DNA of 64,000 nt from Harmonia axyridis (taxonomy: Eukaryota > Arthropoda > Insecta > Coleoptera > Coccinellidae): assembly GCF_914767665.1 (NCBI RefSeq), contig NC_059501.1, positions 51,398,798-51,462,797 of the forward strand. Reading direction: 5' to 3'. The position numbers and the translations under genes are program-made. Numbering within the stretch: the first letter of the stretch is position 1; each line of letters begins with the position of its first letter. The notes beneath the pieces are model-generated. The model did no database searches. It was not told the origin of the DNA and worked only from the letters and a program-made list of their open reading frames with translations. Below are positions 33,790 through 47,219 of the stretch, piece after piece.

Positions 33790-34033
33790 AATATGTGAGA
33801 GTTTTTTCGATGTCTTCAGTCTAGAAGGAATAGGTCATTTGAGAGGATCAGTACCCTCGAATTCTATGAAATATCTATTCATTTTAGCAGATAATCGCTC
33901 CAAAAGATTTCTTTTGCCTTCTGCATTTTTGGCGGCTGCTGTATATATAATCCGTCGTTGTTCATTTCTAACTGGTATCGAATCTGCGTTGTTTTGTAGG
34001 GACAAAACAACGCAGTGAATGAGACTGAGAAAG

Positions 34034-34866
34034 AGAATCTGTTTTCACTTCCACAAGAAAATGTTCTTGAATTCATAATACATTGAATACATAAACAATA
34101 AAGATTCACTGAAAAATGATGGAATTGAGGATCGATCTGACAAAAATATTATAGAAGATATCCATGTAAATCCAGAAATAAGAAACACACAGAGAGAAGC
34201 TATAGGAACAAAGCAAAATGTTGTAGAAGACGAACATGTAACTGAAGAAATTGGCTTTGATGTGAGTGCAGAAGACAACATCGAATTAAGGAGACAGCTG
34301 AGAAATAGAAGAGAAACGAAGCTGCCTCAACATTTTGAAAATTATGCCATGGCAGTTGCAGAAGAATTCAATGAGCTTAAAGAACCATTATCCTACGAAA
34401 AAGCAATATCTTGCAATGAAAAAGAAAATTGGATTTTAGCTATGGAGAGAAAGATGAAATCAGTACAAGAAAGTTGTACCTGGGAAATGAAAAATTTACC
34501 AGCAAGATAGAAGGCAATACCTTGCAAGTGGGTAGTCAAGCTCAAAACAAATCCAGATAAATCCATTGACAAGTACAAAGCACGTTTGGTAATCAAGTGT
34601 TATTCATAAAGAAATAGCCCAGTGGCCTAAGGTGGGACTATTAGGTCATTGTTGAGTATTGCTGCTAACAAAAAAATGTGTCTTTGACTCAATTCGATGT
34701 GTGAACAGCTTTTCTATATGGTTAACTGAGTAAGGAGGTATACACTATACATGAAGCAACCTCAAGGTTACGAAGATGGCAGCAACCAAGTATGCAAACT
34801 TCGACGCAGTCTTTATGGTCTGAAGCAGGCACCAAGGTGTTGGAATAAGAAATTCAGTGATATTAC
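34034..34866 (+). pseudogene. Ty1/copia polyprotein relic
   Basis: An acidic linker (NTQREAIGTKQ and beyond) leads into the copia RT N-terminus: SYEKAISCNEKENWILAMER, TWEMKNLP, a stop at about 34508, then KAIPCKWVVKLKTNPDKSID and KYKARLVIK. After frame breaks near 34600-34740 it continues as MKQPQGYEDGSNQVCKLRRS and LYGLKQAPRCWNKKF. The integrase, most of RT and the LTRs are missing. Multiple stops make it inactive. The open piece at 34262-34510 is part of this relic and not a separate gene. Confidence 0.88.
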
Positions 34867-35900
34867 TCAGAAAGGACCCCGCACGTTTAGTATGGGAAAT
34901 GGCTTTCCGTGAATTTGTCTGAATTTTTGATATGTTGTAGTTCTTGACGAACTGATCAGAAAAGTCCTTAGTCACAAAGCTCAAAAATGGACAGTTTTCG
35001 AGATATGGAGCTTTGAAAATGGATTTTTTGCAATTTTCGGGGTTTTTGCTCATCAATTCTCTCAATTGCTCTCATTTCTGGTTGGGATGGAATTTGGATG
35101 TTCGGCGGCCAGAACCCGACTAAGAAATGATCTTCCTTGGTTATATTAGGCACCGCCATTGATAATTTTTTATACACTGCTCCACATTGGCTATGAAATG
35201 AGATAAAAATCCAAGATCTTCCATACATCTTTTCATGCCACAAGATGACGCCAGAATAATTCACATGACCGAGAAACGACATATTGTGAGATTTTTTTAA
35301 GAGAGACCATAATAACGGAATCCTCATATATCTGATGTCCAATAATATCAAATATGTTAGCCGAAATGTTCATAACCAGGCATCGCGAGCTGTAATGGAG
35401 GAAAATGGGATAATCATAATCATATATCCTCAGGGATAACAATTGTGATCACTATTGATGTCATTTACATATGATATGTGATTTGTTTCTCACAAATCTC
35501 GATAATCTGACAATGGGGTGCCAAGACATTTTCCTCAGAATCTCTCGAAATTGATGATAGCATCTCACAGACAAACGAATCCGTGAAAATCTCTGCAGTT
35601 TTGATGCAATATAGTACTATACGGGTAGAATATAGAAGTCCATTAATCATTGTCATTTTTCGCTCTTCAAGCACTTTTACCTTTTTCTCTTCTTTAAAAA
35701 GAATATTTTATTTTCTTTCTTTTTCTGAGTTTATAGGCGAATCAACATAAGCGCTACGCCACCTGGTGACAATCAGTAACTAGAAATGTTGACATGGTTC
35801 TTGCCTCAGAGGTAGTCAGTCCTTTTCATTCCTCTGAGGTTCTTGCATTCTGCTTTGTTTTTGTCTGATATTCGACGAATATTTATATATTTTTTTTATC
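34867..35900. other. Unclassified moderately GC-rich stretch
   Basis: Its composition differs from the neighbouring AT-rich DNA, but no protein family or terminal repeat is recognised. CCTCAGAGG at about 35814 and CCTCTGAGG at about 35840 form a short inverted pair just upstream of the THAP gene. Confidence 0.3.
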
Positions 35901-35912
35901 ATTTCAAAAGTT

Positions 35913-36290
35913 ATGAGTCGTTCGAATCGCTATTGTTCAGTTCCTCAGTGTTCTTTTCCTGGGAAAAAAAGTTCAAATATCAAGTTCCATGCTTTCCCTC
36001 AAACTGGTAATAAATATCATGTTTGGATGGAAGGGAAATTTGGGAGTAAAGTGCTGATGGATCGACAAAAAGCTTGGCAATTGAAATCCAAAATCGATAA
36101 ATCAGTGACAAGAAATATGAAAGTATGTTCCCTGCATTTTATCGATGATGATTATTTTTATCGAGGTAAGCACTGATAGCACATGAAATTTTATTTATGG
36201 GGATAATAATAATAATAATAATCGTTTACAGATTCCAGTTCTACACAGAAAAAATGTTTGAAAAAGACTGCTGAGCAAATCATGAACTGA
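35913..36290 (+). CDS. Two-exon THAP-domain-only protein
   Basis: Exon 1 (35913-36165) starts MSRSNRYCSVPQCSFPGKKS and holds the THAP signature: C-x4-C, FHAFPQTG, W at about residue 39, and VCSLHFIDDDYF. A donor GTAAGC follows. Exon 2 (36232-36290, after TTTACAG) adds DSSSTQKKCLKKTAEQIMN and a stop. The LKKTA ending matches the C-terminal end of THAP domains (LKKxAVP-like), and the splice keeps frame, giving 104 residues. The protein would be a bare C2CH zinc DNA-binding domain with no effector region. Without splicing the frame stops eleven bases into the intron, so the spliced form is clearly the intended one. It could be a domesticated transposase fragment, a regulator, or an exon pair of a longer gene using an alternative 3' exon. 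Confidence 0.75.
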
Positions 36291-36526
36291 CATAAAAAGA
36301 AAAAGAACAGATTCTATGGAATTAATTTATATCGGGTCTCTTTGAGGTTATACCACAGACTAATCTGTGGTTATACAGTCTTTGGTTATTTATACTAGTC
36401 AAAAGTGTTGAAATAAGTTCAAATTTTGAATCGATAACCGATCTACGAAGTGATTGAAACTTGTTTAATCGAGACAGTGAAACTTTACATTATAACTGAT
36501 AAATAAGATCAAATAATTGTGACAAC

Positions 36527-39500
36527 ATGGATTATCGACCACGAAGAAGGAATGAAAATAAGGGAAGATATTCAAAACCAAGTTTCGAAGACATTAAGAT
36601 GAATATACCTACACAGCTTGTAGGAAAAGTTATAGGTAATATCACCAAACGTGAAGTAATTATGTATTATTTGTCAGATAATAACACCTCATGGTGATAT
36701 ACATGTATTCAGTCCTTAGTGGGCTTTGTTATATTTAAAGTTGAAGTAACCCAGCTCGATCTTTATTTTTTGTTTATTACCATTTCTATTATTGTCATCT
36801 TCAAAAACATGCAAATTTGAATTTTTGTTTTATGTGAACAGGTCGTGGTGGTTCCAAAATTAAAGAAATACAAACTGAATCTGGAGCCAGAGTTAATGTT
36901 ACTAAAGATACAGATGGAGATCAAACAATTGTAAAAATTTCTGGAAAGAAGGAGGACATTAAAAAAGCAAAAGATCTCATAGAGTTAATCACTAATGAAG
37001 TTGAAGTATTAAGTATTAATTCCGAACCAATTGAACAGCAAAAGGAAGAAGAAAATTCGGAAGATGTAGTTTATATTAATGGTTGGAAGACTAAAAAATA
37101 TGAGAACAATATAGATTGGAAAGCTGTGTTTGCAGAGAGTGTGAGTAATAATCATTTTTATTATTCATTATATTCATCCCATTAAGAATACTGTATTGAA
37201 ATTAATAACTCGGATATCTGTTTTTTCTTAAAATAATTCTTTTTGTTTTTATGAAATTAGCCTCAACATTATAACAAGTTTTTCGAAGTAGTATTTATTA
37301 AGTTTATGAACTTGACACTTCTAAGCGCTTGTTCTCAGAAAAAATCAGTCGATCATATGTATAAGCACTCAAAAGCTGCTTACTTAAAGTCAATGATCTC
37401 CTAATTTCTTTTAATTATATTTCAAATATATGGAAGACTTTTGATCAATTTGAGAAATTAAATTGAAATGTGTTTTGTTTTAGGACATGAGAAATAGGGA
37501 AGAGTTTGACAGTATGTATATTATTGTAAAAAATTTTTATCAAGAGCATCCAGAAGTAACTGCATTGACTGATGAAGAGGTTGAACAATTTCGCTTACAG
37601 AATAATAATATTGTAGTTAAAAGAGTGTTTTCTAATGAGAATAGTGCGATAAAGAAACCATGTATGAAATTTGAACATGCTTTTCATCAATATCCTGAAA
37701 TTTTGGAGGAAATTAAAAAGGTTGGATTTGAAAAACCATCTCCTATTCAAAGTCAATCATGGCCGGTTCTTTTGAGCGGGGAAGACATGATAGGAATAGC
37801 TCAAACTGGCACAGGAAAAACTTTAGCATTTTTGTTACCAGCTCTGATTCATATTGAGGGACAAACAATTCCTAGAGACCAAAGAAAAGGACCTACTGTT
37901 CTTATAATTGCACCTACAAGAGAATTGGCACTTCAAATAGAAAGAGAAGTGAATAAATATCATTACAAAGGAATTACATCGTAAGTAGACTTCTTATTAT
38001 TATAGTTTTAATTTACTAGAACTAACTGACATAATATAAACTGCATGTCAAAATCTGAGGGTATTGAATTAATTTGTGTTTTCTCTTCAGAAAATTTTAA
38101 TTTTCTTTTGAAATATGTATTTGCCAATTGTTTTGATGTTAATATCTTCAAGAGGATCGAAAGTTAAGGAGCTCCCTAAAAAATTTGAGAATATCTGCTA
38201 ATGTTGCTAAAAGAAAGTTAATTTTTCATTGAATTGTGAAACTTGCAATTCAGACTCCAACCTGTGAGGCACAAGCTAGTGTCATTAATACCAAAATAAA
38301 GTAAATTGTTGTGAAAAGCCTTGTGAAAAAAGTCAGGCTATTGAATCCAAAAAAGTTATGAAATGGATGCAAATAAAATAATCAAAATCAACTCTGAAAG
38401 ATATCCTCGATTCATATAACACGTTCACTGCGATAATAGATTTCGCCCATTTCAAATTATGTGTAGCACATGTTTCTGGCGGCATGTTACAATTCATGAT
38501 TTCTGTGCGGCACATGCCCCGGGGATACGTGTGTAATATTTGTTGGGAGCTATATCTAACCAACGGGTAATGTCATGGGCATCACGATTATGTGTTCTGA
38601 TAATTATACAAATAAGTAGAATTTTACAATAGAAATCAATTGCTATTTTCGTGTAAATCAGTGAGAAATCAACTCATTCAGAGATATTGTTATCGGGTAT
38701 GGCACTGGAATAATCCAACTTTTTGGTGCCCCATTGAATTTAAGGCACAACACCTGCCGCTGGGGATACGTGTCGCAGTGAACGTGTTAAGAAGTCTATT
38801 TAGGAAGAAATGCTGTCAGTCAGGAAATTGTCTAATTATTTTGATGAAAATTATACACAAATGAAACTCATGATGATATTTTAGCACATGATCTACTAGT
38901 TCTGAGTCTTTAATAAACAATTCCTTTGACAAAATAGTAGTAAACGTGATATCACACTTTGGCTAACATTGAAGAATTTGATCGTTTGTACCTGTATATG
39001 AGCAGCTTGAAGCATCCCAAGGGCTGTATTGACATCGTCCTTGGATAAATCATGTCCTGGCATAATGAAAATTAGATTTTTAATTGCGTAGGACTTTGGT
39101 CTTGATGAAAATAATATACTGAAGAGAAAATCATTGAAATTTGTATTTCTGACACAAATAGACAAAAAATGATGAAACCTGATAAGAACTCGCTTTACAA
39201 TGACCAAAAGACATTTCTATAATCTTTCTAATTTTATGAAATTGAAAAGAAAATCTTAAATGATAAAGAATATATGAATCAATATTCTTAACTTGTGACG
39301 AGCAGTATTTATATATACACACATATATACTTAATATGAATATTTATTTATAAAAATGAATTGCATTTGTTCTAGCCTTTGTATATATGGAGGAGTGAAT
39401 CGTCAACTTCAGATAAGTGCTTTGAAAAAGGGAGTGGACATTGTAATTGCAACTCCAGGAAGAATGAATGATCTTGAAGAAGCAGGTAATATTTACTTAA

Positions 39501-42500
39501 TATATTAATTATTATTCTTGAGAAAAACTTAGTATTTATACACAACAGGTAATGGGCGACCATACTCTTAAGTGGATCTACTTATTACTTCAAGATTTTG
39601 CTTGCCGTTTCTAAAATGATACCTTGATCTTTGTATGTTATAGAACAAAAATGTCTCTTTCTATATATGATGGCTTTCTTTAATACTGCCACATGAGATT
39701 TGAAATTTAATTTTGTATCTATTATCATTGTATAAAATTCACTATATCAGATGGGTGAATTGTGATATTACTTGCTTAGTTTGTCTTCAGTTTGCAGTTA
39801 AAAAGCATTAAGGGTGTACACTACCTTGCTCACTAGGTTCTTCAATGCAGATTCATTTTGATTCTATGCGGAAATCACTTGATTGATTCTTTCAATTTTT
39901 GGAAGAAACCTTCGTATGGCAATTTAGAATTACCAACTACTAATAAAGGTTTATTTCTTTTCAGGTCATTTCAACATAAAGTATATAACCTATGTTGTAT
40001 TGGATGAAGCTGACCGTATGTTAGACATGGGTTTCGAACCACAAATCCGAAAAATCATGTATTCGGTGAACCCCAACCGTCAAACTGTAATGACAAGTGC
40101 TACATGGCCTGACTCCGTTCGTAGACTTGCTACTAGTTATATGAGAGATCCAATACAAATATATGTAGGATCTTTGGATTTAGCTGCCGTACATTCTGTT
40201 ACCCAAGTAATAGAAATTATGGAAGATGACGTGGAAGTAAAATTGAATGCAGTAAGTTCTTGAATTATAAAATAGTTTCATTACTTGATAGGTTGTCTTT
40301 TTCTTCTTTAAATGTCTATCCTTTTGTGGATGTTGGCCCTCAAATTACTCTATTCACTGTCACTCTGAATAGACTTGTTAATTTCATCCTATTCCACGTT
40401 CACAGGTTAGGTTAGTAACCATGAAATTCGTCAGCATCCTTCTGATCTTTTATCCTCTATTTTCCATTGAAGGATAAGTTGTAGTAGTTTATATTTTTCA
40501 CACAACTGGATGTGTTCGAAATACCTATTCCAATTTTCTGCGTTTTGCAATTATGAGATATTCCAGTCTCCCACTGATTGTTTGAAATGTGGTGAATCCA
40601 TGGGATTCTAAACATTCGGCGGAAATACTATATCTCAAATGCATTTGCATGAAGCATCAGTAAGGGTTCAAGTTGCGGTGCCATTATAGGAGTGTTGAAA
40701 GTACATAACATCCCAAGCTTCTGATTCAAGTCTGGATACTGAGAGATAAGTTATAGAGTATTTTGCGCATCACATCAAATGTACCTCTCGCTTTTTTCTA
40801 CGAGTATTTAATTTCCTCGGTACCCCTTATATCTGGGTGGCTTTCCACTATCCTACACCTAGGAATGCGCCTCATAGCACTAGCAGTCCCACACAAATTT
40901 GATTGATAGTACATATATATCTTTTGATTATTTTTTTCTACATCTTACGATTTACAATATTTCATAGGCTGTGGGCTTTTTATAGGGAAACAGATAAATC
41001 TATAATCTAACTGCATCTTGGTTTGGAAATTGAAGCTTGGTCCGATTATTGAAATAGAAATTTATTTAATTTATTGGAATGAAAGTTTTTAGCAAATATT
41101 TATTTATTCAATGTCAATGATTACATCAAAGATCCTTTTTACTAAATTATACAAAAATAAAAATTCCAGTACTAACAAATTTGCTAACACAAATACACCA
41201 ATATGAAATGAAAAAAAAAAGTTTCATGCAAATATAACACACAAATTTAGCATCAGAAAAATGGATTTTCATTAGAAATAACGATTAACAATCGACCTTA
41301 GCTATTTATTAAATATTCTCAAATTACTAGTATTAGCGCAGATGTGGGCACAACAATTTTGTTCCACTTTCTCCTTAACCTAAAAATGGCTGAGCCATAA
41401 ATCTAATTTCTATGAGTTCCACACTCAATAAGCTGTCTTGCACATCTAAGCTTATAAGTAAATATTCATTGATTTTCTATATATGAATTAATTACCATTA
41501 ACAAATGAAATCCATAAATGTTCAATATTATTGGTTTAAATACACTGCAAAGAGTTTTCAACTTTTTAGTAAGTAAGGGTTAAGAGAGGTCTATACCCTT
41601 TCAGCAGTCAGTTCAAACATAAGTAAGCTATGTTTTTTGCTAAAAACCATCGATTTATGTGAGGTTTTCACCATTATTCATTTTAAAGGGTTTGTCATTG
41701 CGGAAAGTCCTTATTTATTTTATTTGAAATAGAAAAAAATAGATGATTTTATAATTGAAGAATAGTTATCAAAATCAAAAATAAAGGCATAAAATTGTAT
41801 TTTGAATTCTTGCATGTGGTAGAAAAGGACGATAAATCAGAGGAATGTTTGAGATTGTTTCACTCTTCCTGAAAAGTGCTGGGATCTCAAAAATGCTGAG
41901 GGTAGAGGAATAGTTAAACTTTGGTAGATCACAAGAATGTCACGTGTTATAAACCCCTCTTAATAATAATAATAATAATTTTCTTTTTCCGTTTCAACAA
42001 TCTGTGAGACATTTCAGAAGATTGAAAGTTAGAATTAGTTTTGTGTAAAACTTGCTAATGTTAGGTTAGGTTTTATAGGAAAATTTCAATCACTTGGCAA
42101 AATAAGTTTTGAAATAAATATTTTTTATTTTCAGCTATTAGATTTTGTAAAAGGCATGACCCAGAAAGATAAGATTATTGTATTTTGTGGCAAAAAAGCT
42201 TGTGCAGATCATGTATCGTCAGAATTAGCTCTTAGGTATATCTATTGTACCTCTATCCATGGAGACAGGGATCAGTCAGATAGAGAGCAAGCATTACAAG
42301 ATATAATGAGTGGAGATATCTCAATTCTTATAGCAACTGATGTAGCATCAAGAGGATTAGATATAGATGATTTAACGTAAGTAATTTTTTTATTTTTTCA
42401 AGAATAAAACGCTACCTCAATTGGTTTCTAATACTAAATTTAAGTACCAATTATAAGGTATATGGGAATTGATTTGGTAATAACGTAATAGTTTTTCATG

Positions 42501-43153
42501 GGATTAATATCTCTTATGTATTCATTGGTTGAATGCAAGGGTAGTGTTCCAATCTCTATATCTTTCAAATTAAGAGCATTATTTTTTTTAGCTGCACTGT
42601 GAATCCAACTTATTTTATTCCATTTTTCTCATTGTGTTTGGTTCAAGAAAAAAATCTTATTTTATTGAAAAGGAATGTTACCAAATATTTTAATTCACTC
42701 CAAAATAATAAAAAATTACATTTTCAAAAAAGGGACAAATAATAAACCCTATTTTCAATTTGCATTACTCTACTTATTTTATTATTTCCTCCTAGCCTTT
42801 ATTATTGTCGGCGCACGTTCATTGAAATTGTTCTTGCCAACAATGTGACACTAAAATTTTCTTGTGAAATTGAAATAACTATATATATATATATATTTTT
42901 TTTTTTACAGGCATGTAATTAACTTTGATTTCCCCAAGAATATCGAGGAATATGTACACCGTGTTGGTAGAACTGGACGAGCAGGCAAAACAGGCAAATC
43001 TATTAGTTACTTCACAAAAAATGACTGGCATCATGCTAAAGAACTGATACCTATCTTAGAAGAAGCCAACCAGGTAAATTGATATTCAATAATATTATTA
43101 TAACCGCACATCGTGCATATTGGTTATATATGTAGTATAGTAGTAGTTAATAC

Positions 43154-43191
<38 letters not shown>

Positions 43192-43287
43192 TCCACAACT
43201 GTGTGAATTAAAAAAAAAAAAATATATTAGTTGAATTCATTTTCGGGATATTCCGTAAATTCAACAAATATTTCTATCCGTGAAAAT

Positions 43288-43321
<34 letters not shown>

Positions 43322-44816
43322 GTATAACCAGTTGCAGCAGGATCATTCATTGAAATTTAAGGGTACAATAAAATTTTAATACTCCATTAAGGTAGCCAAT
43401 AAGTTCCTCCTTAAAATTTTAATAAACGTATCAGCAAGTGGATGTTGGAGGATTAAAAATTGCCAGACATGGAGTGAAAAAAATCTTTCAACAATTTAAA
43501 ACTTTTCTTGCAATCTTGCATTCAATTTTGAGAAATATTAGGGATATAATTGCGATAAAAATTTACTAGGAATTGTCTGATACTTTTTTATTCTGAGGAA
43601 TTTGAAATTCCTTAACTTTACTAAAAGTTTAATTCTGAATTCTTTCTTTTTTTGTAATAATTTCTCAATATGACATAAGTGCTCTTCAAATGTTATTGAA
43701 AAAATTGATATCAACGTAATTATTGAAAAATGTCAGGTGAATTTTTTAAACCAAGTATAATGTCCATTTTGTGTAACAACACCAGTTTTATAAAAGTCTT
43801 TGCTATGAAACTGAATAGACCAAAAATCACTATGTATTTATGACTAGAACTGAGAACCACTCACAGTCTCTAATTATAATCATCAAATCATCTATTAAAT
43901 GATCTTCACATAATATATTTGATTCATTTTCTCCTCTTTTATAGACAAGTGTTGCAAAATGAGAGGCAAAAAGTTTAACAGATAATAATTGAGAAATTTG
44001 TGGACATATTTCTTTTTGCTCACCTGCATAGTATTCTAGAGACTTTTTTATGTTCCATTAATTTTATAGTAGCTTCATGATTTGATACTATGACAATAAA
44101 AAATGTATCTATTGCAAAAACTGCTGACTAGAGAAGAGAAAAAGTTTTATCGAGGTCCTTCAGCCTTCTGCTGAATATTTATTTTCAATTTTTTTTTTGC
44201 CGATTTTTTATTTTTTCCTAAATGATCAAATTTAACAGAGAAATCTTATATGTTAATATATTTGTTGAAATTTACTTGAGCAGAATTATTTAAATTGGTA
44301 TATGCTGAATCTTAACTGTTTTTATGTTGACTCTCAATTTTCACAGAAGTTTGAATATGTTCTATGAAATTTCAAGTTTTGATTCTGGCAAAGTTTCATT
44401 ATGAAAAGTTTCACTTTTTATAACAATAACTAAAAGTTTTTGGCACATATTCATCATTTTTACGTTCATTATAATAGCTTCCTCTAGTCAGTGGTATAGA
44501 CTGACCATACAAAATTTACTTCCATTAATTTTAATTATAGGAATTTTAAATTTTTGTAAAATGTCAAAATTTACCTACACAATTTTTCAATCAGGGATTG
44601 TTAAACTTTACATATCTTATCAAGAATGAGTTTTTATCAGTTGTTACAACAATATTTTTTTTATATTTATATTTTATATTCACATTTATTCATATTTTTT
44701 TCCAGTTTGTTCCTGATGAAATTTACAACATGGCTGAACGATATGAAGCAATGAAAGCCAAAAGAGAATCTCAACCCAATAGAGGTAGGGGAGGTCGAGG
44801 TGGAAGAAGGTGGTAA
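36527..44816 (+). CDS. DDX43: DDX43-like KH-domain DEAD-box RNA helicase
   Basis: Eight coding exons join in frame: 36527-36635, 36842-37140, 37484-37980, 39376-39485, 39965-40251, 42135-42376, 42911-43073 and 44706-44816. They give about 605 residues. An N-terminal KH domain (VGKVIGRGGSKIKEIQTESG) precedes the helicase core. Core motifs are the Q-motif region GFEKPSPIQSQSW, motif I AQTGTGKT, Ia PTRELALQI, Ib TPGR, II DEAD in VVLDEADRML, III as TSATWP, GRTGRAGK of motif VI, and an Arg/Gly tail ending GRGGRGGRRW. A KH domain fused to a DEAD core identifies DDX43 (HAGE), an ATP-dependent RNA/DNA helicase linked to germline and piRNA functions. The human protein is about 648 residues. All catalytic motifs are intact. 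Introns 3 and 5-7 are long and hold TA repeats and a piggyBac-like MITE. Confidence 0.95.
38416..38790. mobile_element. piggyBac-like MITE in DDX43 intron 3
   Basis: The terminal inverted repeat CACGTTCACTGCGA (38420-38433) is matched by TCGCAGTGAACGTG (38773-38786). It is bordered by ATAA on the left and TTAA on the right, close to the TTAA target of piggyBac elements. There is no transposase. Insertion is within an intron and does not touch splice sites. Confidence 0.6.
43156..43322. repeat. (TA)n microsatellites in DDX43 intron 7
   Basis: About 35 bases of TA repeat at 43156-43190 and about 24 bases at 43299-43322. A shorter tract lies near 42880-42895 next to the exon 7 acceptor. Confidence 0.9.
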
Positions 44817-45635
44817 ATTCAGTATTGTACATGTTCCTGTTTATAAGACTGGTTTTTTTTTTTTTTTTGTTGAATATCATTTTTAATTTTTCCAGTTATA
44901 TGGTTATAACAATCAATTAATATATATTTTTGCTAAAATATTATTCTTTTTTTTCATGATGAAATATACAGACTAAGATATAATTAACTAGGTCTGCATT
45001 TTTATCCTACATACAGCCCAATTCTTTGGTAGAGAAGGAAGATAAGAGATGTGTATCATCAGCAAAGCAGTAAACATTTAGACTAACGAATACAATCGAA
45101 AACATCAGCTGTATAAATTACAACCAATTTTAGAGATGAAGGCAAATTTTTCCACTTGATTTTCAAAAGATAAAACAGATACTACTTCATACAAAAACCT
45201 GAAATGGGTGTTGAAAATCCAGATATTTAGCTGTTCATTTCAATAAATTTTAATGGGTGGATTGAACATTTAGTTAAAGCATTGGAATTGTCATGACTAA
45301 TAAGTATTTTGAATTTTAAACTTCAAGCGAGAAATTGGGTTGATTTTATTTATTTTTAATGAAATCCGCAAAAGGAACCTTTGAGAGAGTGCTTGCTTTC
45401 TTTAAGTATCTCCACAACATATTCTGTATCTTTATCTTCTCTGCAGTCCCCCTCTTGGTAAATATCCATCACTGGTCCAGTTTTCTCAGACTAAAATATA
45501 TTATGAAATAGATAAAATGACTAATTAATTCAATAAAATAAAGTAAATTATTACTACTGTTGAAGAATTATGTATATGCTACAAAGGCTATAAGAACAAA
45601 GTTTATTATTGAAATTATGGTTACAAATAAACTAA
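44817..45635. other. DDX43 3' region and intergenic DNA
   Basis: AT-rich and without a recognised gene; a T-run near 44850 and AT-rich sequence follow the stop codon. Confidence 0.35.
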
Positions 45636-45639
45636 AATA

Positions 45640-46190
45640 CAGGGTGGACAAACATTTATAGTCGCGTAGATGTCACCGGGAAATCATTTTTGCCTTATGA
45701 CATATACCTTCAATTTTCGTGATTTTTTTTCGATTTCCAAATTTAATTTTCTGAATGAACTAAATTTTCTAAGAATTTTTCATACTAAAATTGAACAAAA
45801 ATTTTTATAGTACAAAAAAAAATTTCAATGAATCTCTGTTGGGAGTCGAACTGTCAGCCTTGAGCTGTTACCTGTGTTTTTACTGAAATTCTCAGAAAAT
45901 GAAGGTAATTCAGATAATTAAATTCAATTTCGAAACAAAAAAAAAAGAGCATTGCAGGTTTTCCACCATTTCGAATTTTTTTTAGTTTTTCACTTTTTCT
46001 GAATTCAGTATTAAAAAAATACTCTGATATGACCAGAAATTGTTACTTAAAAGGTTATATATAACTGACCACACTCACTATTAATATTGCTTATGCTTCG
46101 AAAATAAGGTATATGTCATGAGGCAAAAATAATTCTCCCGGTGACATCTCCACGATAATATGTTTGTCCAGTTTATAATGAAACACCCTG
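45640..46190. mobile_element. MITE with TACAGGGTG ends, about 550 bp
   Basis: Flanked by TA, the element starts CAGGGTGGACAAACA and ends AAACACCCTG. Inverted arms of about 75 bp share GATGTCACCGGGA and TATGTCATAAGGCAAAAA-like blocks (45668-45715 against 46097-46155). The middle has no coding frame. Confidence 0.75.
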
Positions 46191-46677
46191 TATAATATGG
46201 TCAATGAGAAATTGGATTTTAATTTTATGCAAATTTTACAAAATAGTTTTTTATTTCTTTCTATCTAGAAGAACAAAAAAAAGTATTCACGGACATTAAA
46301 AAACCAATAATTTCTCAATTAAAAGCGAATAAAAAAATGAACAGAAGGCAGCATTCTGAGCACGAATCCACTAGAGCTTGTTAGTTAAACAAGGTTGTGA
46401 TGCTTATATTGTATTTAGAGGGCCATTGGAGTTCTAAGACTTAGTGGTAAAAAAAAATATTATATTCAGTACATTTATGGCAACACATATATGAAATTAT
46501 ATGATTCTGTGTAGTCCATATCTGTTGATATGACATTTTTATTCCTTAATTTTGCCTTCAAAATTCATGGATCATTATTATTTATACTGACAAACTTTTT
46601 GTAGTTGTTCGAGGAAAATATTAAACTTCTCTGAAGTTTTCTGAGCTTACGTTTTGAAATCTGTATAAATTAATTAT

Positions 46678-46815
46678 CGAATGTTCAGTGTTGCTATAGC
46701 GCATTGATCCTCCTAGTTCGAAAATACTATCCATTGATTCCAAAGGCAAAAAATTTAGGAATCAAATTTTGAAAAATTCATAATTCTTAACATTGACTCC
46801 ATAAACAAATGAAAT
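46678..46815. repeat. Single diverged unit of the 4.7-6.1 kb tandem repeat
   Basis: The order of blocks (GCATTGATCCTCC, a GTTCGAAAATACTATCCATTG core, AAAGGCAAAAAA, then AAAAATTCATAATTCT and AACATTGACT) is that of the tandem unit at 4664-6068, some 40 kb away. The repeat family is therefore dispersed. Confidence 0.65.
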
Positions 46816-47219
46816 TCAGAACATGAGTTGCCACGATTGAATGTATGTAAAATATTTTTAAACAAATAGTCCTAAACTCAATAGTATCAGAGTTATAAAT
46901 TTTTGGGTATGCCCCTGTGAATACTAACAGTATATGACACAAATTTCATGTGAATAGCTAACAAAAAACTCTGGAAGGAGTTTGAATTCTGTAAGCTGTA
47001 GAATTTCAAAAAGGTTTGAATTTTTTGTTCATTATTTCCAATAATAAACACTTGAAATAGTTTGAAGGAAAAATATTCAACATCAAATTTTCAGTTTGTT
47101 TTGATTCAGAATATGGCATATAAAAAAGGTTTGTTCATGGTAAATTTCATCATATTGATGATTTTTTTTTGGAATTTTTAAATTAATATTTTCAAATAAT
47201 GCAATAGGTGCAAATTAAA

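Noticed and set aside
34867..35690. Gene encoded by the several minus-strand open frames here
   Set aside because: The frames overlap one another, show no domain and have no splice-supported continuity.
38860..38915. A further C/D snoRNA in DDX43 intron 3
   Set aside because: ATGATGA and CTGA-like boxes occur, but there is no guide complementarity I can recognise, and the position is about 460 nt before the splice site.
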